A DNA stretch of 64,000 nt from NCBI GenBank assembly GCA_963854835.1, contig OY978527.1:34954540-35018539 (forward strand). The letters run 5' to 3'. Below the pieces are notes generated by a model. It was not told the DNA's origin. It made no database searches and was given only the letters and a program-made list of their open reading frames with translations. Made by a program: the position numbers and the translations under genes. Source of the stretch: Megamerina dolium. Lineage: Eukaryota > Arthropoda > Insecta > Diptera > Megamerinidae. Shown here one piece after another: positions 1-11,689 of the stretch; the stretch's first letter is position 1, and each line of letters opens with the position of its first letter.

Positions 1-3000
1 TCCCAGTAGACATTTTTACAAGGCTTTTATTCAGAGAATAAAAATAAATAAAAAAATATTGTAATTTGCTGAAATCAGAGAGAATAGGTGTGGCGATATT
101 TGTGCAGCTTTTCGGTGTCTTTAGCAATGAGTATGTGGGTTATTTATGAAATTCCATGCAATTTAATACATTTGGTTTTCAACTACCACGTAATATATGC
201 AGCAAAATAGTCCGTAGTAGAGACAATAAAACAATCTACAATATTACCAAAACAGCATATGTAAACGGGCGCTTTTTCTGCCTGTTAAAATTTACCATAA
301 TAAATGCACAGCTAACTTTTATCGGTTCGATAACGCTAATGGCGCTTAGCAGGGGCATAAATACCGTTGCAACATTGGACACATCCATTCCAATAGAAGA
401 ATTGAACAGACATACATTGAAAACAACAGAGCTTATGAAATATACGCTATAAAGCCTTCGTCTGTATTAGGAATTCTAAACAGTTCCAGCTTTCATCAGT
501 GTGGAGTGGTCAGATAACGAGAACCGTATCGCTGTTATAGTGCTATTTAAATGTGAAATAAAACAATTGTGTTATTTTAAAAATATTCGGCCCTTTCGAG
601 ATTAGTCGGAACCGGACATTTCAAATTAATATTTGCTTTTTGCATGCAATATATATCATCAGTGGCTAAGCTAGGATTTTGGTCAGGGGGAGGGGGGTGG
701 GCAAAGATAAGATGGCAAAAATGTATAAAAAAAATTCAATTAATTTTTTGAAATTAGATTAGGTTTGGGGACCATATCAACATTTCATTTCTATTCAATT
801 TCAAAAAAAAAACACAAACAAAAATAAATTTCCATACAAAATCACTCCCCTTACTGTATACATCTATGCAAATCTCACTCTATATGTAAAATATTGTAGG
901 ATGTATTTTTTGGCAATTAAACCAGTTGTTGTTGTTGTATGTTTTTGTTTGTTATGTACTATACTATATACTAGCAATTTATTTCAATTTATAATTTCAC
1001 ACTATTTAATCATTTCATATGCCAACTAAGTCGTTGCAAATAGTAGTATAGATATTTAATTGTACGATTCTGAAGTCAAAAATGGAAAGTGCTTGCTGTT
1101 TATGGTAAGGTGAGAGACATAAACTTGAATATGAAAGATGAAAGTTAGAATTATACTCGTCCGTATATTTATACTTCTATGCTAGATGCTTTAGATGGCA
1201 AAAGAATAGTCAAAGTCTACTTTTCAATTACAATGTGCTTCGTTGACTAATCTCATTCCACTGAAACACATTCATACATATATACGAGAACAGTTATAAA
1301 AACTCATTTAACTTCTTGTTGTTTTTGGAAAGGTTTATTTTTATTTGCATTTGTTTCTAACCTCACGCCAAATATTTTTTGCAGCCAACACAACACATAC
1401 ATACACACTCATTTTCAAATAGAAAGGAGCGCAAAGAGACATAACACAAAATAACAACAACTAGTAAAAAATAATAGATGAGGATGTAAACTGAAATAGC
1501 TAGGACGGTTGTTGCAGAAGGTACATACAATAATAATAGCAACAGTATCTGGCAACATCAACCAACCATCAGCATCACCGGAAATTTTCTCAATTAATTA
1601 TTTTCTTGTTTTCATTTTGTTTCACTTACTTGTTTTTGGTGTTTTTATGTTTTTTTTTTTTGTTTTTTGTTTATTTGTTCTCTTTGATTTCATTTCACAA
1701 TATTTTATTTTCATTTTTCTTTTTCCGCTTTACATCCTCTCTTAATCAGTTTTCGTTGTCGTCATCGTATCATTTTTGGTTTTTTATTTTCTGTTGTCAG
1801 TTGTTGTCAGAGTGTTTAAATTTGAATTTCCGCCGGAAGTTGCAAGTCAAACGAATGAAAAATATTTATATTGCATTTGTACAATACACATACAAAGTAC
1901 AAATTTTAAAGTAAATTGAATACAATATCTATCTATGTACGAATATATGTATGTATGTATATATGTATGAATAGAAAAATAAGTAATTTCATTTTTGCAT
2001 CAAAACTTTAAGTGAAATCTTAAAATTTTGATTTTTAAACAAATTTCAAATTTACAGAAAGGAGAGAGGAAGTTGAGAGATTTTCAATAACATGTATATT
2101 GTAAACATTGAAGTTGTAAACATGTTGCTAAGAGCAGGAGATATGCAGAAGAGCTTAATGTTTACTGTTTAAAATTCTCTTTAAAATTTCCCTGTGGATT
2201 TAATTCTTCCGTGATAGTAGACATGACTGAAGAAGCTGAATATTTTTCAGAATCAAAGTACGATCAAACGAAACCGCGAAAAGTATTTCATATATTTGCT
2301 TTGTTATATCCACGATTGAAATTTAATTTAGTAATAAAATGGTATTTCATGTGCCTACTCCTCACATTATTTTTTGTTAAAGATTATCCTGTATTTCGCA
2401 ATTTTATAATATATTACCACATCTTAGCACATCTGAATACGTTCATATGTCAAATTTGTATATTGTCCGTTTATCGATTTATATAAAATCAACTTGAAAA
2501 ATTTCCAAATAATTTCAACATTATTTTAAGCGTGGGAAATTGGTTGAGACAGAATTTATCTTGATATTATATGCTTTGAAAAAAATTATATACTTATATT
2601 ACTTAAAACCGATTATAAGGTATGTACATATGTTGATGATAATGTTTTTTTTTTTTGTAGTATACTAATTTGCCTCAAATGCTAACTTTCATTATATTAA
2701 ACGTGGTGTATTTAGTAGTTGCAAGAATTTCCACCTGAAAAGCAGCAGGAATGCTTTTATATGTATGTAGTTGCTGCTGCCATATACAGCAACCTCCTGT
2801 GGTGTTATGGTAATCATCAAATATCCTTGGCACAAGAAGGCATACAGACACAGGTGATATGTTAAGGGAAATAACACATGTGTGCATTAGTGCTTAAATG
2901 TCATACTTAAGTTTAAATATTTCTACTATATATTTCACGATGAATTCTTGTAAACATAGAGTCTGTTTAATGATATGTCCAGTTATTCACCTAAAGGGGT

Positions 3001-3295
3001 AGGGATATTAAAACGAACGAGAAATTATTGGTAGGAGTGTTTAAAAAACGTAAAACAACGGAATACAATATCAATATTTTCATATATACGACATATATTA
3101 GTTTATCAACAGAAGTGCTCGTTTTAATGAATATGCTCGACCATCTTCTGGACGATCAGGCGTAATGCATGAAAAATTTTGAGCACTTGATAATCAGTCT
3201 GTGATCAGGTAAATGCACCAGTCTACGATATATTCTAAGACGGCATACAAATGTATTCGAAAAATGACTAGGTGTACATTTCCTGAGCTGAAACC
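1..3295. other. AT-rich intergenic stretch without a recognisable gene
   Basis: No reading frame here looks like a conserved protein. T-rich tracts (about 1600-1760) give low-complexity Phe/Leu-rich frames that are not credible genes. Around 655-705 a segment starting CAGTGGCTAAGCTAGG and running into a G-rich tract resembles the end of a DNA transposon; a related sequence lies on the other strand near 22.52-22.57 kb. The frame at 156-452 (98 codons) has ordinary composition but no recognised motif, so I do not call it a gene. Confidence 0.6.
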
Positions 3296-3299
3296 TGTA

Positions 3300-3600
3300 G
3301 CTGTTCTCAGCAACTGTACCACGAAGGAAAAGTCCGAAGTTGATTAAGAAATATTCATTTCTCGATTGACTAGTTGTGGACAACTAAAGACCTCTTTGAG
3401 GCTCCCAATGAGCAGTGAAGCGAAGAGAGTTTTTGGTCTAGGACAAAGAACTCTCATAACATTCATGGCAATTTCAGAGATTATCTCTTCAAAATTAGGT
3501 CGCTGTACTAGATGCTGATGATATTTGTAGACTGTGGAAGGAACAGTTAGAGACATTAGCACGCATAGTGTGCCAGTACCTTCGCGTTACGTTATGGCAC
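3300..3600 (+). mobile_element. LINE 3' tail fragment (Cys-rich tail of an RNase H-type LINE)
   Basis: On the plus strand the peptide pieces CRLWKEQ and ARIVCQYL match in order the better copy at 19500-19800 (CRLCMEEAE, HIVCQYLA). The DNA before them (GAGAGTTTTTGGTCTAGGAC here against GAGGGTTCTCAGTCTAGGAC there) also aligns, with about 20 bases missing here. Such C-terminal Cys/His segments follow RNase H in LOA/R1/I-group LINEs. The piece lacks RT and RNase H and is dead. It ends just before the next LINE, so the two may be insertions side by side. Confidence 0.6.
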
Positions 3601-3654
3601 CTTTATTATTGAATAAGGGTGTCATCATAAAGCTAGTTCTTCCTTCCTTCAATT

Positions 3655-5650
3655 TTATTAGGGGTCCTCCACATGGCGATCACCAGACACCCGCTGGGTG
3701 ACGACGGAAATGAGAGGCGGAAACCTTTTCGATTAGAGGTTGTGCGTTTGACTTGAGGCTCGCCTCATAAAACCTCGCTCTCAATTAAGAATAAGGACCA
3801 CCATCTACAGATATGCACCTGGAATGTCTGATCTTTCTATAGGGAAGGTGCCACTATCTAGTTAGCTGATATTGCTCGAACTACGATTTGGATTTGTTGT
3901 CAGTAAAAGATTACATCTAGTCTCATAGTTCAGACTTGTAAATGAACGGCTCCTAACAATCCTTATTAAGTCAACCTTTTGTAACATCGGCCTAATGTGT
4001 AACTCGAAGAAGTTTATGACCGATGCCCCAGCGATCAATATCGTGCTTGCTGACTTTATTGCCAGGGAACCAAACTGTCGGAAAATTTAGCCTCCACCAG
4101 AACATATCTGATAACGGAATGAGGCTGATCGACTTTACCGCAGCACGAAACATTGTAACCCCTCGACATTCAACAAGGCAATGGACGAAACACATGCTTC
4201 CAGTGTGATGGAAATCAATCCCTGGGTCCAATATGGACTCTGATAACATTTTACTGCAGCTAATATGCAAACACATTTATGTGTCGCAAAGTAAATACGA
4301 ATTCCCCGCATAGAGAAAGCTTGAAGTCAGTAGGCGGTGATCACCTGAGACAGCAAATAAGTATGCTCACGGTGGACATATATATCCAAATCCATGGCTA
4401 CTGCTGCCGTGGAGGTAATCTGGCATTAGCGGCCTCAAAGAAATGAGTCGTATGATCAGTAGTGTTGTGACGCTATCGCAGAGAAAGACGACGCCTACAG
4501 AAAAACCCCGCTAAGCTTCTTTTAATGGGCGATAAAATGAGCGCGTAAAGATGTATTTACATGGGCAAGAAGGCAGAGAATTAAAAAGTAGAGGCGGAAA
4601 TGGGGCTCAAAAATTCTTTCAGCAAATCAAACGCCTAAGTGTATGTCCAAGACCCAAAGCCTTTTTCCGACATTATGGAATTTGGCGTCTGATCACAGAT
4701 GAGTCGATGGAAGGAGTTATTGAATGATTACACTTCGAACAGTTCCCACAGTCAAGAATATTTCTGAAACTCTCCAATCATAGACGATGATGTCGATGCT
4801 CCACCACCCGGCCATTACGAAATCTAAAACCTATTTTCAGGCTGAAAAACAACAAAGATGTAAGTGTTGATGATCTTCCAGTTGAGTCGTTTAAGATCGA
4901 AGGCCATGAGCTGCTCACCTGCATGCACCGATGATTGGAGGCACAGCGGTCTCTGTGCTGTATATAAGAAAGGAGATCCCACCATGGAAACTGCTATGGA
5001 ATAAGTCTCTTGAGCATCGCATACAAGGTTTTATCGTGCGTGAATAAGATCTAATCAGCTTTCTGATTAGACATTATCAGTGAGGCTTTAGACCTATTAG
5101 ACCTATCGTTGACCAGATTTTCATACTACGCCAAATCCTCGAGAAGACCGAAGAAAAATAAATCGGTACACACCACCTATTTGTTGATTATAAAGCCGCT
5201 TCCGACAGTCCCATAATTCCTTTACACAATAATGTTTGTCTTGTGACTTCTTCAATCTTATTATGGAGAAAATAACACGAGCTGCTGATCTACGAAATTA
5301 TGGCACTATTTTCCACAAAATAATCGGCATGAACACGTAAACATTTTCAGAGTTTGAAAGAAAATCGCGTCGTATGGATATCACGGTGAATGAGGGCAAG
5401 ACAAAGTGTCTAATGTCTCCCAACAAAAAGTATCAGAGTCTTGTACAACATGCCATTATTGACGACTAGGTTTTTGCGGTAGTAAAGGACTTCTACATTG
5501 GAACCAGCATTAACATCAGTATTGACGTCAGCCTGGAGATGATGCGAAGGAATGGTCCTTGCAAACATATGATCCTTGGGGATGAGTATGCAAATGAGAA
5601 GCCGAGCCCTCGCTCAAAAAAGAAAAACTACACTCTAGAGAAAAGACTGA
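3655..5650 (+). mobile_element. Degenerate RTE/BovB-like LINE, copy 1 (endonuclease to RT)
   Basis: This decayed copy keeps more of the 5' part than any other copy here. Near 3820 the text reads like TWNV-SFYREG, matching the conserved start of an APE endonuclease (TWNVR-LY). From 4060 it follows the copy at 39.6 kb: a PTVGKFSLH-like stretch, then NGMRLIDF. Near 4860-5110 it still carries the segment (GISLLSIAYKVL) that the 39.6-kb copy lost, and near 5180 the HHLFVDYKA-like motif A. Motif B and the YADD box are deleted or scrambled. Many stops and frameshifts make it inactive. Homology fades near 5650, upstream of the usual 3' end. Confidence 0.8.
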
Positions 5651-6592
5651 CAGACAGTATACTGAATTACTTATACCAATCAAATGAAAAAGGTTCATAA
5701 GCAAACTGTTTGTAAACAAATTTAAGTGTATTAAGTGATTATGTATACATGTACATGAAAAAAAAAAATCTGTTGGTAGAACATTTATATAGAATAATTT
5801 CATATGAGCTTTATATCGAAATAGTTATCTACACTTTAATCAGTTAACAGCAAAACTAAATTTATGTATCATCACCTTGAAGATGAAATGAAATGGAATT
5901 TTTTCTCCTGCCTACGCAATACAATGATACAATACCATACGGCAATCGGAGAAAACAGAGAATACAAGAGGCATCGTTGAAGCATCGACACAAAAGCAAA
6001 AACCGACAATACACAAAAAAAAGGGCAGCTTAATACTTATCATTTAAGCATCCTTCGAAAAGGCTATGCGAATATGATGAAGATGATAATGATGTTGATG
6101 AAAGTTCCCATTGAAGTATCATCTCTAGATACAAACATACCAAACATCATTTATTATCGACTTCATCTTCATCTCGAAACGATTTAAGTATTATACAATA
6201 AGTATAGATATCCATTTGTACCTATCTACACACACACATACACACACACATATACTCGTATACTAAATGAGAATATATTTTACCGGTTCTACTTGTATGT
6301 ACCTATTGCTTGCAAAACTAAATTTTTGACTTGACTCATTTTAATCAACTTTACCATACAAACACAACCACATACACACACACACACACCAACATTGAAT
6401 GTCATTGAACATGTCAACTCATCAGTATGAAAAACGATCAAGTGTAATTTACACAACTCAACATAAAATAAGAATGAAGTATGTATGTGTGTACGTACAT
6501 ACCATGCCATTATAAATACAATCTAATCAACAGACCAGTAACATCATCACTACGAACAACAAAAGCTGCCCGAAACAATTTCATCGCTGTTC

Positions 6593-6640
6593 ATCATCAT
6601 CATCATCATCATTATCATCATTCTCTTCATCATCGTTATC
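6593..6640. repeat. (CAT)n microsatellite
   Basis: An imperfect run of CAT trinucleotides, with ATT/TCT interruptions towards the end. Confidence 0.9.
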
Positions 6641-7975
6641 CAACACACTTTAGAGCCTTTTCATTTTTCTGCTCAATCTTGAATGCTTTTCTTTTGGCAT
6701 TCCATGGACAAGTTCTCGTACTCCATCGTACTTGTACATACGTACGTACGTACAATGAAATTCCTGACAGGATAAACATTAAATTCCTTCATTCACAAAC
6801 GTTACAAGAAAAGCTTAATAGAAAAATTTGAAAAAGGAGTGAGTGCGGAAAAAAGTAAAAGAAATATGAGTGAAATGAACGAAAGAAAAGAAATCCACTT
6901 ACATCATATGTATATGCAATACATATGTTTGAAACACGTGTGGGTGAATGAAATGAAATGAAATGAAATGAGAAAAAAAAAAAAAATACTGAACATACAA
7001 GTTATATCAAGTTATACACATGTATTCAATGAGACAGAGAAGAGTAGAGTTTTAAATGAAAATTTACAATATATTGAAGATGTTTGTGAATATGACATTT
7101 CTACCAAATCTTTCTTATACTCATATACAATTGTGTCATTCATTACACGTGTATGGGACATATTCACCTACTTGAATCATGCTCAAGCATATGCAGGAGA
7201 CTGAAGTGCTATTGGAAAATTTCAATAAAACCTGTCGGATTAGAGAATAAATATTTCGACACATCTTAAGAGAAATAAAACTCTTTTGCGGTGCCTCATC
7301 AACACCTTAAAGCTCATTAATAATCGTTGAAATCTTCATCTCGTCTAAACAGCAAAATTGCTGCACCATTCCACCTTCATTAAAAATTATGCCATTAAAC
7401 ACGTCAATCATCAGCAAACCAAACAGAAACTCGTAAGAAAGGCTGGTAATTGTCACAAATTCATTTGGCTACTCTCCCAATTTGTTGGCTCAAAGCAAAA
7501 TATCAGCATGAAATGTTAAAGAACTTTTTTTTTACCGTATCGTAATACTCACTTATTGTAGTGTTGGAAAAAAAAAATTAAATAAAGAAATAAACTATAA
7601 TGAACAAAAACGAAAATATGTTATACGTGCCATTGTTTCGTTGGTGTTGTTGTGTCGCATCATTTACGCATTTGAAACGCGTTTTTTTGTTGGTCCCATC
7701 ATCTACACTTTATTAGACACGAAACAATAAAACCAAACAATGACAAAGATAATGAAAACGATGGTGAAATTGGTGCCAACAAAATCTAACCTTACAGCCA
7801 GCAAGCCAGCTAACCAACCAACCAACCAACCATATAATGAAAAGAAATTACAGTAAATATGTAAGAAGAAAACCTAATGTATGGAAGGCACGCGTTATAA
7901 TGTGGTCGCCGTTGTCGCATTGTTCCACTACATACTTACGGTGGCGTTAAAGAATATAGCCATAAAATCTAAGAA

Positions 7976-8100
7976 AATAATAATAATGAAAATAATAATA
8001 ATAATAATAATGATAATTATAATACAATAATAATAATAGTAATAGTAATAATAATAAAAATAATAATAATAATAACAATAAAAATATTATTATTATTATT
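7976..8100. repeat. (AAT)n microsatellite array
   Basis: About 125 bp of imperfect AAT/ATA/TAG trinucleotides ending in TATTATTATT, which makes the array partly self-complementary. Confidence 0.9.
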
Positions 8101-8224
8101 TGCTAAAAATATGGTGAGAAAAAAAGTTGGCAAGTAAAATAAAAAAAGCGAGAAGAAAAAAAAAACATTGATTTCGGTATGCCATAAACGAAGCAAAATG
8201 CAACATTGCGTGTCGTAGTATACT

Positions 8225-8530
8225 AATTGGATAGTGCGTTAGCCTTCAGTACATGAATCGTAAGTTCTAAGTTCGAATTCCGGCCATGAACAATCTAATA
8301 GCAAATTATATTTATTCTTTCAAATGGTGCCCGCGCCTGTCGGTAAGCAATAACAATTTGCATTTAAAAATGCCGTCCGAAAGAGTTCTATGACAAAGCT
8401 GAAAGCTGAAAGAAATGATGTCATAAGGGCTCTGCCATTCAGAAACGGCCAGAATCAGAATTAGGACCTTTCAATACTGTCTAAATTTAACTAAGACAAT
8501 AGTACAGGCGGAGGAACAATGCTAAAGCGG
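8225..8530 (+). mobile_element. tRNA-derived SINE, copy A (diverged)
   Basis: The head has TAGTGCGTTAGCCTTC and a box-B-like AAGTTCGAATTCC followed by GGCC. The body then has the family landmarks in order: a TCTATGACAAAG-like segment, GATGTCATAAGGG, AACGGCCAGAAT, TAGGACC, AATACTGTCTAAATTTAA and ACAATAGTAC. Box A is eroded. It is more diverged than copies D and G. Confidence 0.65.
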
Positions 8531-8583
8531 TCATGGGATCTCATATGCGCTTCGGTACTACCAAATTTATCAATGAAGTGGCT

Positions 8584-8812
8584 GGCGTAGCTCAGTGGTT
8601 AGTGCGTTCGCTTTATGATCCATATGTTACAAAAAACTAAAAAAATCATGATGTCACAAGGATACGGTCGTTCGAAACAGGCCAATATTTTATATGTAGG
8701 TCCCTTCTAATCCTGCCCAAAATTTAACACGCACAATAGTACTGCAAGTAAAGCTCGGCGGTATCACAAACAGCCTAACTGACCTAAGCGTGACCTCTCC
8801 GAGGGTAACCAA
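8584..8812 (+). mobile_element. tRNA-derived SINE, copy B (internally deleted)
   Basis: The head GCGTAGCTCAGTGGTTAGTG holds a good box A. Box B is deleted, because the sequence jumps to GATGTCACAAGG. The body then reads TAGGTCCCTTCTAAT, AAAATTTAACACGCACAATA, AGCTCGGCGGTATCACAA. The tail (GACCTAAGCGTGACCTCTCC) matches the 3' end of copy G. It is followed within about 25 bp by RTE copy 2. Confidence 0.8.
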
Positions 8813-8835
8813 AATATCCGAAAGTAATCTAACGG

Positions 8836-9430
8836 TAAGTCAGCGAGCAGTCAGTGCAGCTTTTTCAGAGTTGGAAAGAGAGTCGCGTCGGATGGGTCTT
8901 ACGGTGAACGAGGGCAAGACAAAGTATCTAGTGTCAACAAACAAAGAGTCCCGGCGTCTTGGACAGCACGTCACTGTTGACAACTACGCTTTTGAAGTAG
9001 TAAGGGACTTTGTCTATCTTAGAACCAGCACAAACAGCAGTAATGACGTCAGCCTGGAGATATTTCGAAGGATCACTCTTGCAAGCAGGTGCTACTTTGG
9101 GCTAAGTAAGCAAGTCGAGCCCTCTCTCGAAGAACGAAAACTACACTCTATAAGTCTCTCATCATGCCATGTTTGGAGTTTTCGAGAGAAAAGTCATACG
9201 CAAGATCTTTGGACCTATTTGCGTCGGTTGCGAGTACCGAATAAGCTGTATGAGCTGTATGTCGATATTGACATAGTAAAGCGCATCAAAATTCAGCGAC
9301 TGCGCTGGCTAGGCCATGTCGAGCGAATGAAACAACACGCTCCAGCTAAGAAGGTGTTATATTCGGAAGCCGCTCGATGGCGACGCAGAAGAGGAAGTCC
9401 TAACCTCCGGTGGAAAGACCAGACCACCAT
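8836..9430 (+). mobile_element. RTE-like LINE 3' fragment, copy 2
   Basis: The fragment begins inside the RT just after the catalytic YADD box (AVSAAFSELERESRR) and runs through GLTVNEGKTKYLVS, DNYAFEVVRDFVYL and RLRWLGHVERM to PNLRWKDQ. Compared with the 39.6-kb copy, about 100 bp is missing after SLIM (near 9165), so the sequence jumps from CTCATCATGCC to TTGGAGTTTTCG, and a second small deletion removes the YNHE region. A 235-codon frame (8790-9497) runs across these scars but is a chimera, not a functional protein. Confidence 0.9.
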
Positions 9431-9609
9431 TAATACTGTTAAAACATTGAATATACTTCTTTATTACTATATGGCTTGTACTACCGAAATTTGTTGACTG
9501 CAGCTTTGAAAAGAGAAAAAATATAGAATGGAAAAATGCAAACGTCTTTTGGTGATGAAAATATTTTTACCATGCAGAAAAAAATTCAAGAAGCAAAATG
9601 TTAGACTAT

Positions 9610-9790
9610 ATGCATGGTCATCTAAAGATCATCTGAACTGATTTCTCGAATCGAAAAGGGTCATCTACGCTAAAACGAACCAAAACCTATGCTATGGTCA
9701 ATTTTCCAATGGATGAGGTGCGTGCGGCTATTGATGATTGACCTATTCGACCTAAAGTGTGCGTGACGACCAAAGGCTCCGTACCAACTC
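9610..9790 (+). mobile_element. maT-type (DD37D) transposase C-terminal scrap
   Basis: The peptide NFPMDEVRAAIDD-PIRPKVCV is close to the C-terminus at 35.25-35.35 kb (DNFPMHEVRLAIDEWSDRLK). This EVRAAIDEWP-RLK-C ending is characteristic of maT-like members of the Tc1/mariner superfamily. Only the last 40 or so codons survive and no inverted repeat is visible. Confidence 0.55.
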
Positions 9791-9799
9791 CGTCTACTG

Positions 9800-10760
9800 T
9801 AATGTATTGTTAAATAATACTCTTTAGAAGAGTGAAGAGAAGAGAAGTTTGCCATACTGAATACCATGCATCTGAATTGGCCATAGTGGCGTTTGAACTC
9901 ATGACCTTTTTCACAGAAGGTTATCACACCAACGACAAAAAGATATAGGTATATAGGTATAACAACATATAGGTATATGCATGTATGTAAAATATTCGTG
10001 GAAATGCTTACTATGTACTGATTTATATGAATAAATAAAAATTTTTCTAACAAAAAAAAAATGCTTAAGAATAAATAATGCCCATTCAATATTTTAATAA
10101 TGAACTTGTTTGCATAAAATATTCGAATAATCTTTGATTTTTAACATTTTTATTGATGGTAGATAAATGGGTATAGCTTCTACCTTATTAGAGAACAATC
10201 AGGTACTGGCACAGATGACTTGGCGATATCGATATACCTTGAAACTATATGTATATGCCTATTTAATGGGTCAACAGTGTATACAATTGAGGTCGCCTCA
10301 AAAATTTCAAATAGGCCAGGCCAAATCATAAGCAAATTAATTCCGGGTTGTACTCGTAAACATTTTATATTATGTATATACAATATTTTTGTGACTGTTT
10401 GTAATTTTTTCTGTTTGTAGGCGATATTTTCGTTTGTTCTTATTCAAGTCACGCACAAAATGACCACTTCTATTCTGCAACTACTTTTATTAGTGCCTAC
10501 TTGTTTGTTTCATTTTTAGAGCTTTTTTTATATTTTTCATATTAGATTGAGGTGGGTAACATAAGGCCACTATTGTTATTATTAAGTACATGGATTGCAT
10601 AGTAGGTAGTCTGTAAAGCCTACATTTTATATGTTTATAATTTTATTATTATTGTTATTATTATTATTTACAAAATATTACTTGCATACGGACTTAAACA
10701 ATATGTATTGAGTCTGGATACAATATTGTATGAGAATAACAAAACTGAAAGGACATTACA
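9800..10760. other. Intergenic, nothing recognised
   Basis: AT-rich sequence with an ATAGGTAT-type run near 9950-9980 and ATT repeats near 10630-10670. The frames of up to 139 codons have no recognised motifs and overlap on both strands. Confidence 0.6.
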
Positions 10761-10764
10761 GTCG

Positions 10765-11680
10765 GCTAGGGCCAACCAAATTATACCCTGCACATGTTTG
10801 CTCGCATATCCATCTTTTTCTTTCATTTCCACTACTTTGTATGTGAGCTATATTAAGAAGTTGGCGTCGCTCAGTAGTTTTTTGATGAATAATTTTTGCC
10901 TATATTTTGCGAAGTATTTTGTAAGTTATGGGATATTTAAAGGGGACAATTTAAAGGGAGTTTATAAGATAATTCCGAAACTTAGTATGGGAGCTATATA
11001 AAAAGTGGGCGTGTCTTGCCTCTTTCTTGTAAATCTATTATCTTTGCAATATTAATCCATACCTTAAATTTGATTGTCCTACGCTGAATAGTTCGTAAGT
11101 TATAGCGGTTAACACATTTCTTTTTCGCAACTTTGTATGGCAGCCCCATTAAAAAGTGGGCGTGGTATGCTGATTTCATGCCAGATTATTTCCGACTACG
11201 ATATTCATCTAAATATCAATTATGGTTATGGTTTTTTTATCAATTATGGTTGTTTTAGTCAGAAGATTGCCGAAGTTAAAGCTGTTTCAATTTAAAAGAA
11301 ATTCGGTCATTCTGTATGGGGCCTACTATAAGGAGTTGGTGTGGTTGACCCATTTCCTGCGATTTTAGTTGTTCTTAAAATACTAAAAGTGGTATTTTTA
11401 TATCCTCGGTTTTGTATGGGAGCCACAGAAATCAGTAGACGTGTCATACTGATTTCATGCCAGATTATTTCCAACTGCTATATTAATGTAAGTGTCAAAT
11501 ATGGATCTCTTAGACATAAGATTGACGAGGTTGCTGTGGTTTAAATTTAAAAGAAATTCAAGCGCTTTGTGTGGGGGGCTACTATAAAAAGTAGGCATGG
11601 CTAGACTATTTCTGGCAAGATTATGTAGCAGTATGATATAACTCCTGCCCTCAATCGAGCAATGAAAACACACTCTACAA
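10765..11680 (+). repeat. Noncoding repeat with internal units (GTATGGG / GTGGGCGTG family)
   Basis: The segment opens with CAGTCGGCTAGGGCCAACCA. It then repeats a unit built on (C)TTTGTATGGGAGCC, AAAAAGTGGGCGTG, a pyrimidine-rich stretch and CATGCCAGATTATTTCC. Unit starts are visible near 10984, 11134, 11312, 11412 and 11566, and 11130-11217 against 11412-11505 is the clearest pair. There is no coding capacity. Relatives lie at 22130-22680 (+) and 51940-52000 (-). The class is unknown to me; it could be part of a large element's untranslated region or a Helitron-like nonautonomous element. Confidence 0.6.
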
Positions 11681-11689
11681 AAATTATGC

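Larger units (their letters stand above)
5651..8224. other. Intergenic, microsatellite-rich
   Basis: No gene is visible. The stretch holds CA/GT runs (6225-6250, 6370-6392), a CAT run (6593-6640), about four GAAAT units (6940-6970), CAAC units (7800-7832) and a long AAT/ATA array (7976-8100). The poly-His frame near 6580-6650 is only the translation of the CAT run. Confidence 0.7.

Noticed and set aside
1509..1914. Two overlapping Phe-rich frames of 78 and 102 codons
   Set aside because: They are translations of a T-rich tract in two frames, without conserved motif.
6481..6831. 116-codon frame with a poly-His run
   Set aside because: The His run is the translation of a CAT microsatellite, and the rest is ordinary AT-rich DNA.
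8790..9497. 235-codon frame resembling an LINE protein
   Set aside because: It is a fragment of RTE copy 2 whose frame is pieced together across deletions, so it is reported as a mobile element, not a gene.
9670..10089. 139-codon minus-strand frame
   Set aside because: It overlaps the maT scrap on the other strand and its N-terminal half is AT-driven sequence.
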